Assembly (NCBI GenBank): GCA_964503085.1
Contig: CAZCYQ010000009.1
Location: 1-64,000, forward strand
Direction of reading: 5' to 3'
DNA: 64,000 bases
Origin: Bin80 sp964503085
GTDB lineage: Bacteria; Bacteroidota; Rhodothermia; Rhodothermales; Bin80
This document shows, piece by piece, positions 1 through 6,456 of this stretch. The notes beneath the pieces are model-generated. The model was not told where the DNA came from and ran no database searches. It worked only from the letters and a program-made list of their open reading frames with translations. The stretch's first letter is position 1, and each line of letters opens with the position of its first letter. Made by a program: the position numbers and the translations under genes.

Positions 1-78
1 TCGATCTGATTACCCTGGCAACATCAATCTGATTACCCTGGCAACATCAATCTGATTACCCTGGCAACATCAATCTGA
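1..78. repeat. 23-bp tandem direct repeat (about 3.4 copies)
   Basis: A 23-bp unit (TCAATCTGATTACCCTGGCA then ACA) is repeated head to tail at 1-23, 24-46 and 47-69, with a partial fourth copy at 70-78. The copies are identical except that base 3 of the first is G instead of A. The array may extend left of the window. The unit is not a multiple of three and there is no unique spacer between copies, so it is neither a coding repeat nor a CRISPR. Its function is unknown. Confidence 0.93.
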
Positions 79-228
79 ATCTACAGAAGATCAAGAACGT
101 GACACTTTCGGGAGGGGTTACAGAAGTTCAATAACCGCAATCTGCATTCCTCTCCTTCTGCGGTAGCTCAGACCTTGCCTACCACAATCACGGTAGGACC
201 TACTAATTCTACAGCCGGATTGACAGTA

Positions 229-720
229 CTACTCTTTCTGATTTCTCGTTCTACTAAGCCACTCCCCCAATAGTAAACCCAAAATGCCTATGCCGCCAAG
301 TGGAATTGATAACCAAGATGGATCATTAAATACCGCAAGCCCAGCCAATGTTATCACGCTTAAAGACACCAGTGTGGAAGTAATCGTTTTGAGCATGGAC
401 CGAGCATGACGCTTATCTAGTGCCTTCTCTCGAAGCTTCGGGACGTTCTCAGCTAAGCCGAAAATACGTTCAGCTGCTCCAGGGTAAACCTCTTCATATT
501 TGGCAAGCTCGGATGCAGAAGGCAACGGATTACTGTATGAGCCTGAGGCGTTTTGCATAGTACTAAATCGTTGAATTATCTCACTTAGAGCCTCCGGCTT
601 CGAAAATTGCTCGAGATCACGGTCTGCCTCATCTATTGACCCAGGATCTTGATCTTGAACCCTTTCAACCTAGGATTCATCTTTGACATCACCATCTCCA
701 TTTACCGTTGGGGCTGTCAT
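229..720 (-). pseudogene. DUF2335 (holin-like) membrane protein, interrupted by one in-frame TAG
   Basis: The frame starting at ATG 720 reads through to a TAG at 229-231 as a 163-codon gene, apart from one amber codon at 670-672 (codon 17). After the amber come an acidic stretch, the DUF2335 signature (NPLPSASELAKYEEVYPGAA, then ERIFGLAE), a short basic helix (KALDKRHARS) and two hydrophobic segments joined by a short loop near the C-terminus. DUF2335 proteins are small, phage-associated predicted inner-membrane proteins of unknown function. ATG 720 is supported by a 4-bp ATGA overlap with the upstream small frame. A shorter product could start at the internal ATG at 558 (109 residues), which keeps the signature and both membrane segments but loses the acidic N-terminus. 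Whether this is a nonsense mutation, readthrough or a functional shorter gene cannot be decided from sequence. Confidence 0.7.
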
Positions 721-1034
721 CCTAGATCGTCGTCATACAAGGACATAGCCTCTGCCATATAGGCTCCTGCGAGATACCATATCCCCTGCATACTATGCCA
801 GCAAGCATCTTCGCCATATTCTGTGTCCTGCCCCATGGGAGTACCGTTCACATCGATAAGATCATCCTAAAAAGTTTCTTTTGGGATCCACCCTTCTCTC
901 ACTTTCTTCCTAGCCTCAGCGGCATACTGAAGGTGTTCAATGACTTTGTCTAATATCTCTATCTCTTTCTGCAATTCATGATCAGAGATGGGGGCAGACT
1001 GAGACACATTATCAGTAGGCGTATTGCTAACCAT
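717..1034 (-). pseudogene. Small hypothetical protein, interrupted by one in-frame TAG, coupled to the DUF2335 gene
   Basis: From ATG 1034 the frame encodes 55 residues with a charged helical centre (HELQKEIEILDKVIEHLQ) and then meets TAG at 867-869. The same frame stays open for 49 further codons (DDLIDVNGTPMGQDTEYGED, later GIWYLAGAYMAEAMSLYDDD) up to TGA at 717-719. The continuation has protein-like composition, and its stop overlaps the ATG of the DUF2335 frame as ATGA, the usual arrangement of coupled genes. I therefore read the two halves as one ancestral gene of about 105 codons broken by an amber. I do not recognise the family. An alternative is a genuine 55-residue protein followed by a separate 39-residue frame from the ATG at about 836. 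Confidence 0.55.
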
Positions 1035-1560
1035 AATACAAGGAAATTTCAGATTTTTACAATGCCGATAACACAACCCGAATCCCAGCATCACACTGAA
1101 ACACTGATTCAAAGCTACGGCTCATTGCCCAACTCATCAACGGGAGATGCATCAAAGCTTATAGGAATCTGGAAAGCTGTAAACCTCTACTTATGCTAGT
1201 GTACTGGTTTTGGGCTTGATTGTGTCGTTTCCACACTCGGATCAAGGTTTTCCCTGCAAGTCTTGGGGACTGGCCTCAGAGATCGGTGTTAAAATCCGAC
1301 CAGGCTGCGGCAATCCATTGTTGACGTTGATCCGAGCTGCACCATCGGGTGACGTTGCATGTGATGCATGTCAGTCGGCTGTTAGTACCTTCAGCGGTAC
1401 TCGCGGTTCAAAGCTTATATCGCAGCAATGTGGAGATCCCCGGTTTGTGGAGTGTGAGCGAATCCTCCAGTCCCTCGTTTAAGTTGGCCGCTACGGCGGA
1501 CTTTGGTCTTCCAAGTCTGTACAGTTCTTGGCAGGTGCCGGGAGGCCCATCTCGAAAATT
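1035..1560. other. Gene-poor stretch
   Basis: No convincing gene on either strand. Open frames on the plus strand at 1210-1482 and 1349-1564 have no recognisable motif, and their composition resembles untranslated sequence. The region lies between two amber-interrupted frames and may be part of the same decayed island. Confidence 0.5.
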
Positions 1561-1776
1561 ATGACATTGGACATTGACACGTTTTTTGCCATCTCTGTGA
1601 TTGCTTTAACTGTACTTTTCGCATAGGCCCAGGTTACCATTCGCGGAATTGTAACTAACGAACCTGCCGCAGAACCCCCGGAACTCGTGACCGTTTTCAC
1701 TGATGGCACACAGATTGGAACAACGATGGCTCAGGTCAGCGTATTCGAGTTCGAAAATCCTTCGGCAAGTTTTTAG
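1561..1776 (+). pseudogene. Secreted protein fragment with an amber codon at the signal-peptidase site
   Basis: ATG 1561 opens a frame with an N-terminal hydrophobic segment (TFFAISVIALTVLFA), then TAG at 1624-1626, then AQVTIRGIVTNEPAAEPPEL and about 30 further residues to a stop at 1774-1776. If the amber replaced CAG (Gln), residues 20-24 would read FAQAQ, an A-x-A signal-peptidase I site followed by a mature N-terminus starting QVTI, which is common in secreted proteins of this group. With the stop the product is only a 21-residue leader, and even with readthrough the mature part is about 48 residues. It is best read as the remnant 5' end of a larger secreted-protein gene. Confidence 0.5.
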
Positions 1777-1849
1777 TCAATCAAGCTGCTGGTTTACTGC
1801 AACAGTCCTGTTCTATGGTATGATCTATGGGGTACAATAATGATATCTG

Positions 1850-2659
1850 ATGGAGTATGACCCGATCAAGGATCGATTTGGCAGTCTACTTGATTCGTAT
1901 CCTAGATGTCTCCCGATCCTTTTTGGAATTCTGGATTTGTTATTTCTCCGAACATGGTATGTCCACCGTGTACTGCGAAAGTTGAGACTAGGCCCCGGCG
2001 CAAGACTCCTGGATGCTGGCACGGGTTTCGGACAGTACGCTTGGCATGTGCTGCGGAAGTATTCGGGAGTTTCGGTTACCGGGATAGATATTAAAAAAGA
2101 TTACCTCGAACGGGCCGACCGCTGTTTTCGAGTGTTCGGTCTGTCTGACCGGATTGAACTGCTGGTTGATGACGTGACAAAACCCCAAGTTAAGGGAGCA
2201 TTTGATTGCATCCTGGCAGTGGATATTCTTGAGCATATTGAGGCCGATGAGGTTGCTGTAGGTCACTTTTCACAGCGATTGCTTCCGGGAGGGCGTCTCA
2301 TTATCAGCACACCTAGCGACCAGGGCGGATCCGATGTCAAAGCCGATGGACAATCCAGTTTCATCGGTGAGCACGTGCGAGATGGCTACAATCTCGGCGA
2401 ATTGACTCGAAAACTTGAACGTGCCGGGCTGGAAATAGAAGAATCACACTACAGCTACGGACCGATAGGATCGGCAGCCTGGCGTATGCTGATCAAGATA
2501 CCCCTGTTGTTATTGGGCAGATCTTTGTTATTAATGCCGCTGGTTGCGCTCTATTACATCCCTGTCTTACCATTGGGACTGCTCATGAACGCAGTGGATC
2601 TGTATCAAGACAATGATGCAGGTACGGGCCTGATTGTAGTTGCTCGCCGGGAAACTTGA
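1850..2659 (+). CDS. Class I SAM-dependent methyltransferase with C-terminal membrane segments
   Basis: This 269-residue protein has a Rossmann-type SAM-binding core: motif I LLDAGTGFGQY (about residues 53-63), an acidic loop at GIDIKKDYLERA, a motif II-like region ending DDVTK, and a post-II motif AVDILEHIEADE. A segment after LPGGRLIISTPS continues the fold. Residues about 210-250 are strongly hydrophobic, suggesting membrane attachment of the C-terminus, so a lipid or cell-envelope substrate is possible but not shown. ATG 1850 is the first start in the frame. The gene ends 88 bp before pyrG in the same direction and may be co-transcribed. Composition and codon pattern look like the core genome, in contrast to the decayed stretch upstream. 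Substrate unknown. Confidence 0.85.
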   Translation: MEYDPIKDRFGSLLDSYPRCLPILFGILDLLFLRTWYVHRVLRKLRLGPGARLLDAGTGFGQYAWHVLRKYSGVSVTGIDIKKDYLERADRCFRVFGLSDRIELLVDDVTKPQVKGAFDCILAVDILEHIEADEVAVGHFSQRLLPGGRLIISTPSDQGGSDVKADGQSSFIGEHVRDGYNLGELTRKLERAGLEIEESHYSYGPIGSAAWRMLIKIPLLLLGRSLLLMPLVALYYIPVLPLGLLMNAVDLYQDNDAGTGLIVVARRET

Positions 2660-2747
2660 TAAGATTCAGGCAAAAGCCTTAGTTTAGGTGGGCCCCCGTG
2701 CCACGATTCAGGCTCAGAATTAACCGACGCACTTTTTGCGGACTGAG

Positions 2748-4370
2748 GTGACAAAGTATATTTTCGTGACAGGAGGCGTTTCGTCTTCGCTCGGTAAAGG
2801 AATTTTTTGTGCTTCCCTGGGCCGGCTTCTTGAAAGCCATGGCCTGAGGGTTTCTATCCTGAAGCTGGATCCATATATAAATGTGGATCCAGGCACCATG
2901 AACCCCTACGAACACGGGGAAGTTTTTGTCACGGATGATGGGGCGGAAACGGATCTGGATCTTGGGCACTACGAACGATTCCTGGGGCACAAAACAAGCC
3001 AGGCTAATAATATCACCACCGGCCGCGTATACAGCGAGGTCATAGGCAAGGAGCGCGCCGGAGAGTATCTGGGAAAGACAGTACAGGTCGTCCCCCACAT
3101 CATCGACGAAATTAAAAGCTGGGTTCTGCGTCTTCCAGAGGAGCAGGATCTGGATGTTGTAATCTCGGAAATAGGCGGTACGGTCGGGGATATTGAGAGT
3201 CTGCCATACCTCGAGGCCATTCGACAGTTGCGCTACGAAAAAGGCGCTGAGAATGTCCAGATTGCTCACCTGACCCTTGTCCCGTATCTGGCAGCGGCCG
3301 GAGAGCTGAAAACCAAGCCAACCCAGCATTCCGTAAAAGTGCTGCTCTCTTATGGACTCCAACCGGATCTCCTGGTGTGCCGGTCCGAGCACCCGCTGGA
3401 TACAGACTTGCGAAGTAAGATAGCACGCTTCTGCAATGTGGAGACCCGAGCGGTCATTGAGGCACTTGACGCGCGTTCAATTTATGAGGTACCGCTCCAG
3501 CTCGCAAAGGAAGGGGTCGATAAACTTATGCTCGAGCGCCTGAAAATTATGGACAACGTAATTCATCGGGAATTGACGAACGAGCCGGATCTGACGGACT
3601 GGACGCGTTTCATCCAGCGGCTGCATACACCGGAGCAGGAGGTTCGCATCGCGCTCGTGGGCAAGTATGTAGCACATCAGGATGCTTATAAGTCAATTTC
3701 TGAATCGTTCATACTGGCGGGTGCAGAGTTATCTGTTCATGTGGACCTGAAGCTTGTGGAGAGCGAGCATATAAGCGAACAGAACTGTGACGCGATGCTC
3801 AGTGACGTAACAGGTATACTTGTGGCGCCCGGTTTTGGAACACGTGGCATTGAAGGCAAGATTGTGGCCGCCCGGTACGCCCGTGTCAATAGTATCCCCT
3901 TCCTAGGCATTTGTCTGGGACTGCAGTGTGCGATTATTGCGTTTGCACGGGATGCGTGCGGTATGGAGGGTGCCGATTCCACCGAGTTCAACCCAGACTC
4001 CTCCTGGCCAGTTATTGACCTGATGGAAGATCAGAAGGGGGTATTTGATAAAGGTGGTACAATGCGACTAGGAGCGTATGATTGCCGTATCGTCGAGGGA
4101 TCACTCGTGCATTCCATTTACAAAGAGACGATGATACGTGAACGGCATCGCCATCGGTATGAGATCAACAATGCGCTCAGGCACCATCTGGAAGCACAGG
4201 GGATCCAGTTCACGGGCATTAATCCGGCAAACAAACTTGTTGAGATCGCTGAATGGCCCACTCATCCCTGGTATATCGGCGTGCAGTTCCACCCGGAATA
4301 TCGATCTATCGTTGGCCGCCCGCATCCCCTTTTCACATCATTTGTTTCTGCTGCGGCCGGCTTGTTTTAG
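2748..4370 (+). CDS. pyrG: CTP synthase
   Basis: Makes CTP from UTP, ATP and glutamine in the cytosol. The N-terminal amidoligase domain begins TKYIFVTGGVSSSLGKG, followed by the LDPYINVDPGTMNPYEHGEV region that contacts ATP and UTP. The C-terminal class I glutamine amidotransferase domain has its nucleophile cysteine in the sequence PFLGICLGLQ and the histidine/glutamate pair in QFHPEY. The length of 540 residues is normal. The frame also contains a TTG 12 bp upstream (2736). I choose GTG 2748 because family members usually begin M-T-K-Y-I-F with nothing before it. The gene lies just upstream of the dcw cluster, with a 235-bp gap containing regulatory sequence. Confidence 0.97.
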   Translation: MTKYIFVTGGVSSSLGKGIFCASLGRLLESHGLRVSILKLDPYINVDPGTMNPYEHGEVFVTDDGAETDLDLGHYERFLGHKTSQANNITTGRVYSEVIGKERAGEYLGKTVQVVPHIIDEIKSWVLRLPEEQDLDVVISEIGGTVGDIESLPYLEAIRQLRYEKGAENVQIAHLTLVPYLAAAGELKTKPTQHSVKVLLSYGLQPDLLVCRSEHPLDTDLRSKIARFCNVETRAVIEALDARSIYEVPLQLAKEGVDKLMLERLKIMDNVIHRELTNEPDLTDWTRFIQRLHTPEQEVRIALVGKYVAHQDAYKSISESFILAGAELSVHVDLKLVESEHISEQNCDAMLSDVTGILVAPGFGTRGIEGKIVAARYARVNSIPFLGICLGLQCAIIAFARDACGMEGADSTEFNPDSSWPVIDLMEDQKGVFDKGGTMRLGAYDCRIVEGSLVHSIYKETMIRERHRHRYEINNALRHHLEAQGIQFTGINPANKLVEIAEWPTHPWYIGVQFHPEYRSIVGRPHPLFTSFVSAAAGLF

Positions 4371-4465
4371 TATCCAGAAAACTGGACCCGATAATTGATT
4401 CCTGACCAGAATCCCATCTGGTACAGCAGCTTGCACTCCCACCTGAATGAATCCGTGCGTCGTGT

Positions 4466-4500
4466 AAGGGTTTTTTGGCCCTACGTATAGAAAAAACCTT
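4466..4500. terminator. Inverted repeat after pyrG, possible terminator
   Basis: AAGGGTTTTTT at 4466-4476 pairs with AAAAAACCTT at 4491-4500, with one bulged G, around a 14-nt loop. A smaller AGGG...CCCT dyad is nested inside. The stem is mostly A:T and there is no T tract after it, so termination is only a possibility. It sits between the pyrG stop and the MraZ box. Confidence 0.35.
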
Positions 4501-4526
4501 TGCAAAGTAAAGAGAAAAGGAGTATA

Positions 4527-4551
4527 TTGGGCAAAAGTGGGCAAAAGTGGG
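4527..4551 (+). promoter_or_regulatory. MraZ box: three direct repeats spaced 10 bp apart
   Basis: TTGGG (4527-4531), GTGGG (4537-4541) and GTGGG (4547-4551) are separated by identical or near-identical 5-nt spacers (CAAAA twice), giving an exact 10-bp period. This matches the known operator of MraZ, repeated GTGGG-like elements upstream of mraZ. It lies 54 bp before the mraZ ATG. A weak sigma-70-like pair, TTTTTG (4565-4570) and TATACT (4587-4592) with a 16-bp spacer, lies between the box and the start. Autoregulation of the dcw operon by MraZ is inferred. Confidence 0.85.
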
Positions 4552-4605
4552 AAATATGATATTTTTTTTGTATCATACCACCTAGCTATACTCGGGTAGT
4601 GCCGA

Positions 4606-5049
4606 ATGTCAGGGTTTAAGGGACAGGCAACATATTCAATAGATGCGAAGGGACGCGTAGCCGTTCCCGCGAAAATGCGTGCCTGTATGAGCACAGATGC
4701 ACGGGAGACCTTTGTGATCACGCGCGGTTTCGAGGAATGTATTTATGCATATCCGCTTGACAGGTGGAGAGATATTGAACGTGAAATTGAAGGACTGAAT
4801 CCATACAATCGGCAGGACAGGGCTTTCACCCGTCGATTCCTGAGGTGGGCTGAGGAAGTGGTTTTGGACAAAAAGGGTCGTATCGCGCTTCAAAAACCGC
4901 TGATTGAGTACGCCGGGATAAGCCAGACCGCATTGATTCTAGGAAGCCAGAGACATATCGAATTCTGGAATCCTCAAAAGTTTGACGAATACTTGGCAGC
5001 TGAGGAAGCAGACTACGAAACGCTTGCGACGCAAGTGATGGGAAGGTAG
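4606..5049 (+). CDS. mraZ: Transcriptional regulator MraZ
   Basis: This 147-residue protein has two AbrB/SpoVT-like swapped-hairpin domains. The first begins GQATYSIDAKGRVAVPAKMR and the second contains EEVVLDKKGRIALQKPL, both with the conserved D-x-K-G-R-(V/I) turn. MraZ forms rings and binds the repeats upstream of its own gene. It is the first gene of the dcw cluster, its stop codon abuts the rsmH start, and its operator is seen at 4527-4551. It probably tunes expression of the whole downstream operon. Confidence 0.97.
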   Translation: MSGFKGQATYSIDAKGRVAVPAKMRACMSTDARETFVITRGFEECIYAYPLDRWRDIEREIEGLNPYNRQDRAFTRRFLRWAEEVVLDKKGRIALQKPLIEYAGISQTALILGSQRHIEFWNPQKFDEYLAAEEADYETLATQVMGR

Positions 5050-6003
5050 ATGCTGACGGTAAAAGGGCCGTACGCGACCGCCTATCACGCACCTGTTCTC
5101 TATCATACTGTACTGGAATATCTGATAACGGATACGAGCGGCGTGTATGTTGACGCGACTGCAGGAGGAGGCGGGCACGTTGACGCCATCCTTTCCGCAC
5201 TTTCGCCCAATGGATGCGTGATTGCAGTTGATCGGGATGCCGATGCGGTGCATGCCGTGAAAAAGCGACTGCCCGAAGCCATTGACTCAAAGCAGCTGAT
5301 GGTGTATCAAAGCGCTTTCAGTAATCTGGAAGCCCTTGTGCGGGGGTATGCGCCTATCAAGGGGCTGCTGCTTGACTTGGGAGTCTCTTCATACCAGTTA
5401 GATCACGGCCCAAGAGGCTTCAGCCATCGCCAGACAGCTCCCCTGGACATGCGAATGGATGCGGAATCGCAAACAACTGCAGCCAATATCGTGAATGAAT
5501 TTACGGAGGACGCATTGCGCAAGGTCCTCCACCGCTGGGGGGAGGAACCTCATGCACGGCGAATAGCCCAACGGATTGTGGCCTGTCGACCGATAGAAAC
5601 CACAACCGAATTGGCAACAGCTGTGCGCAGCGCAGTCCCTCTGCGGTGGGAATCACGGTCAGTAGCCCGCACCTTTCAGGCTCTGCGTATCGCTGTGAAT
5701 GATGAATTGGATGAGCTGGCACAGGTTCTGGAAGCCAGCGCACGGATCGTGACCGAAGGCGGACGCCTGGTTGTGATCAGCTATCACTCACTGGAGGATC
5801 GTATGGTAAAACGCATACTGAGGGACGGTGTCCTGACGGGCGAGGCCGAACGGGATATTTACGGAGTGAAGCTTGTGCCTTGGCAGCCGCTCACGCGCCG
5901 ACCCGTGATGCCAGACCCTGCAGAAGTTGCGACTAATCGCCGCTCGCGGAGTGCAAAACTGCGTGCCGGTGTCCGTTGTGCAATTCCAGTCAGCGATAGA
6001 TAA
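5050..6003 (+). CDS. rsmH: 16S rRNA (cytosine-1402-N4)-methyltransferase
   Basis: A 317-residue protein of the RsmH/MraW family, which methylates N4 of C1402 in the decoding site of 16S rRNA. The N-terminus contains the family motif HAPVLYHTVLEYL and the SAM-binding loop VDATAGGGGHVDAIL. LLLDLGVSSYQLD and RGFSHRQTAPLDMRMD follow, and the C-terminal half carries VISYHSLEDRMVKR. All are hallmarks of the family, and the length is typical. The start directly follows the mraZ stop with no gap, so translational coupling is likely. Confidence 0.98.
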   Translation: MLTVKGPYATAYHAPVLYHTVLEYLITDTSGVYVDATAGGGGHVDAILSALSPNGCVIAVDRDADAVHAVKKRLPEAIDSKQLMVYQSAFSNLEALVRGYAPIKGLLLDLGVSSYQLDHGPRGFSHRQTAPLDMRMDAESQTTAANIVNEFTEDALRKVLHRWGEEPHARRIAQRIVACRPIETTTELATAVRSAVPLRWESRSVARTFQALRIAVNDELDELAQVLEASARIVTEGGRLVVISYHSLEDRMVKRILRDGVLTGEAERDIYGVKLVPWQPLTRRPVMPDPAEVATNRRSRSAKLRAGVRCAIPVSDR

Positions 6004-6009
6004 AGTTTT

Positions 6010-6456
6010 GTGATGACAAATTATCGCGATTTTAGTAGCCCAGGTCCCCGCGACCGGACCCCGCGCACTCGGCGTGCAGTGGACAGAGCTATGCGTACGG
6101 TCCGCGGCTGGCAGGAGCTAACGGTCATTGACGAGATCTCTCCGAAGCCGAGGGTTCTAGCGCGTATATCAACCCTGCGCTTCAGCCTGGTGGTCTTTGC
6201 AATTGCAGCCGCCTTCACGATCTATATCGGGCACGTTTATCAGTCGCAGGATCTGCTGGATGAAATGAATCTCCAGCGCCAGGAAAATGTCCGGCTCCAC
6301 CTGCAGCATAACCGAATCCTGGCGGAATATAACGCCGCTACGGGTCCCTCCGTCATTTACCGGCGTGCACAGACTCTCGGGCTTCAGGACAAACCTGAAT
6401 ATGAGTATGTGGGAGCTACTCCCGCGGACACCTTAGCTGACCATCCTCAACAATGA
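6010..6456 (+). CDS. ftsL: FtsL-like divisome protein
   Basis: A 148-residue bitopic membrane protein. It has a basic cytoplasmic N-terminus, one transmembrane segment at about residues 57-76 (RFSLVVFAIAAAFTIYIG), then a periplasmic coiled coil (DEMNLQRQENVRLHLQHNRI). It is identified by this architecture and by its position between rsmH and ftsI rather than by sequence, because FtsL is poorly conserved. Family members act with FtsB/DivIC and FtsQ to activate FtsW-FtsI. The frame opens with GTG 6010 followed at once by ATG 6013, and either could be used. The stop overlaps the ftsI start by 4 bp. Confidence 0.85.
   Translation: MMTNYRDFSSPGPRDRTPRTRRAVDRAMRTVRGWQELTVIDEISPKPRVLARISTLRFSLVVFAIAAAFTIYIGHVYQSQDLLDEMNLQRQENVRLHLQHNRILAEYNAATGPSVIYRRAQTLGLQDKPEYEYVGATPADTLADHPQQ

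Noticed and set aside
1..78. CRISPR array
   Set aside because: Repeats are directly adjacent with no spacers and no cas genes are seen.
159..197. A tRNA-like 'GCGGTAGCTCAG' stretch near 160-170
   Set aside because: It looks like a D-arm but no acceptor, anticodon arm or GGTTCRA T-arm follows at the right spacing.
978..1564. Plus-strand frames at 978-1199, 1210-1482 and 1349-1564
   Set aside because: No motif or recognisable signal, overlapping one another or antisense to the better-supported minus-strand frame.
229..1776. Host-wide reassignment of TAG
   Set aside because: Several core genes in the window end normally with TAG (mraZ, ftsI, murD, queG, aroQ), so TAG is a stop codon in this genome.
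4338..4721. Minus-strand frame over the dcw promoter region
   Set aside because: It runs antisense across pyrG's end, the MraZ box and the mraZ start; there is no protein-like feature.
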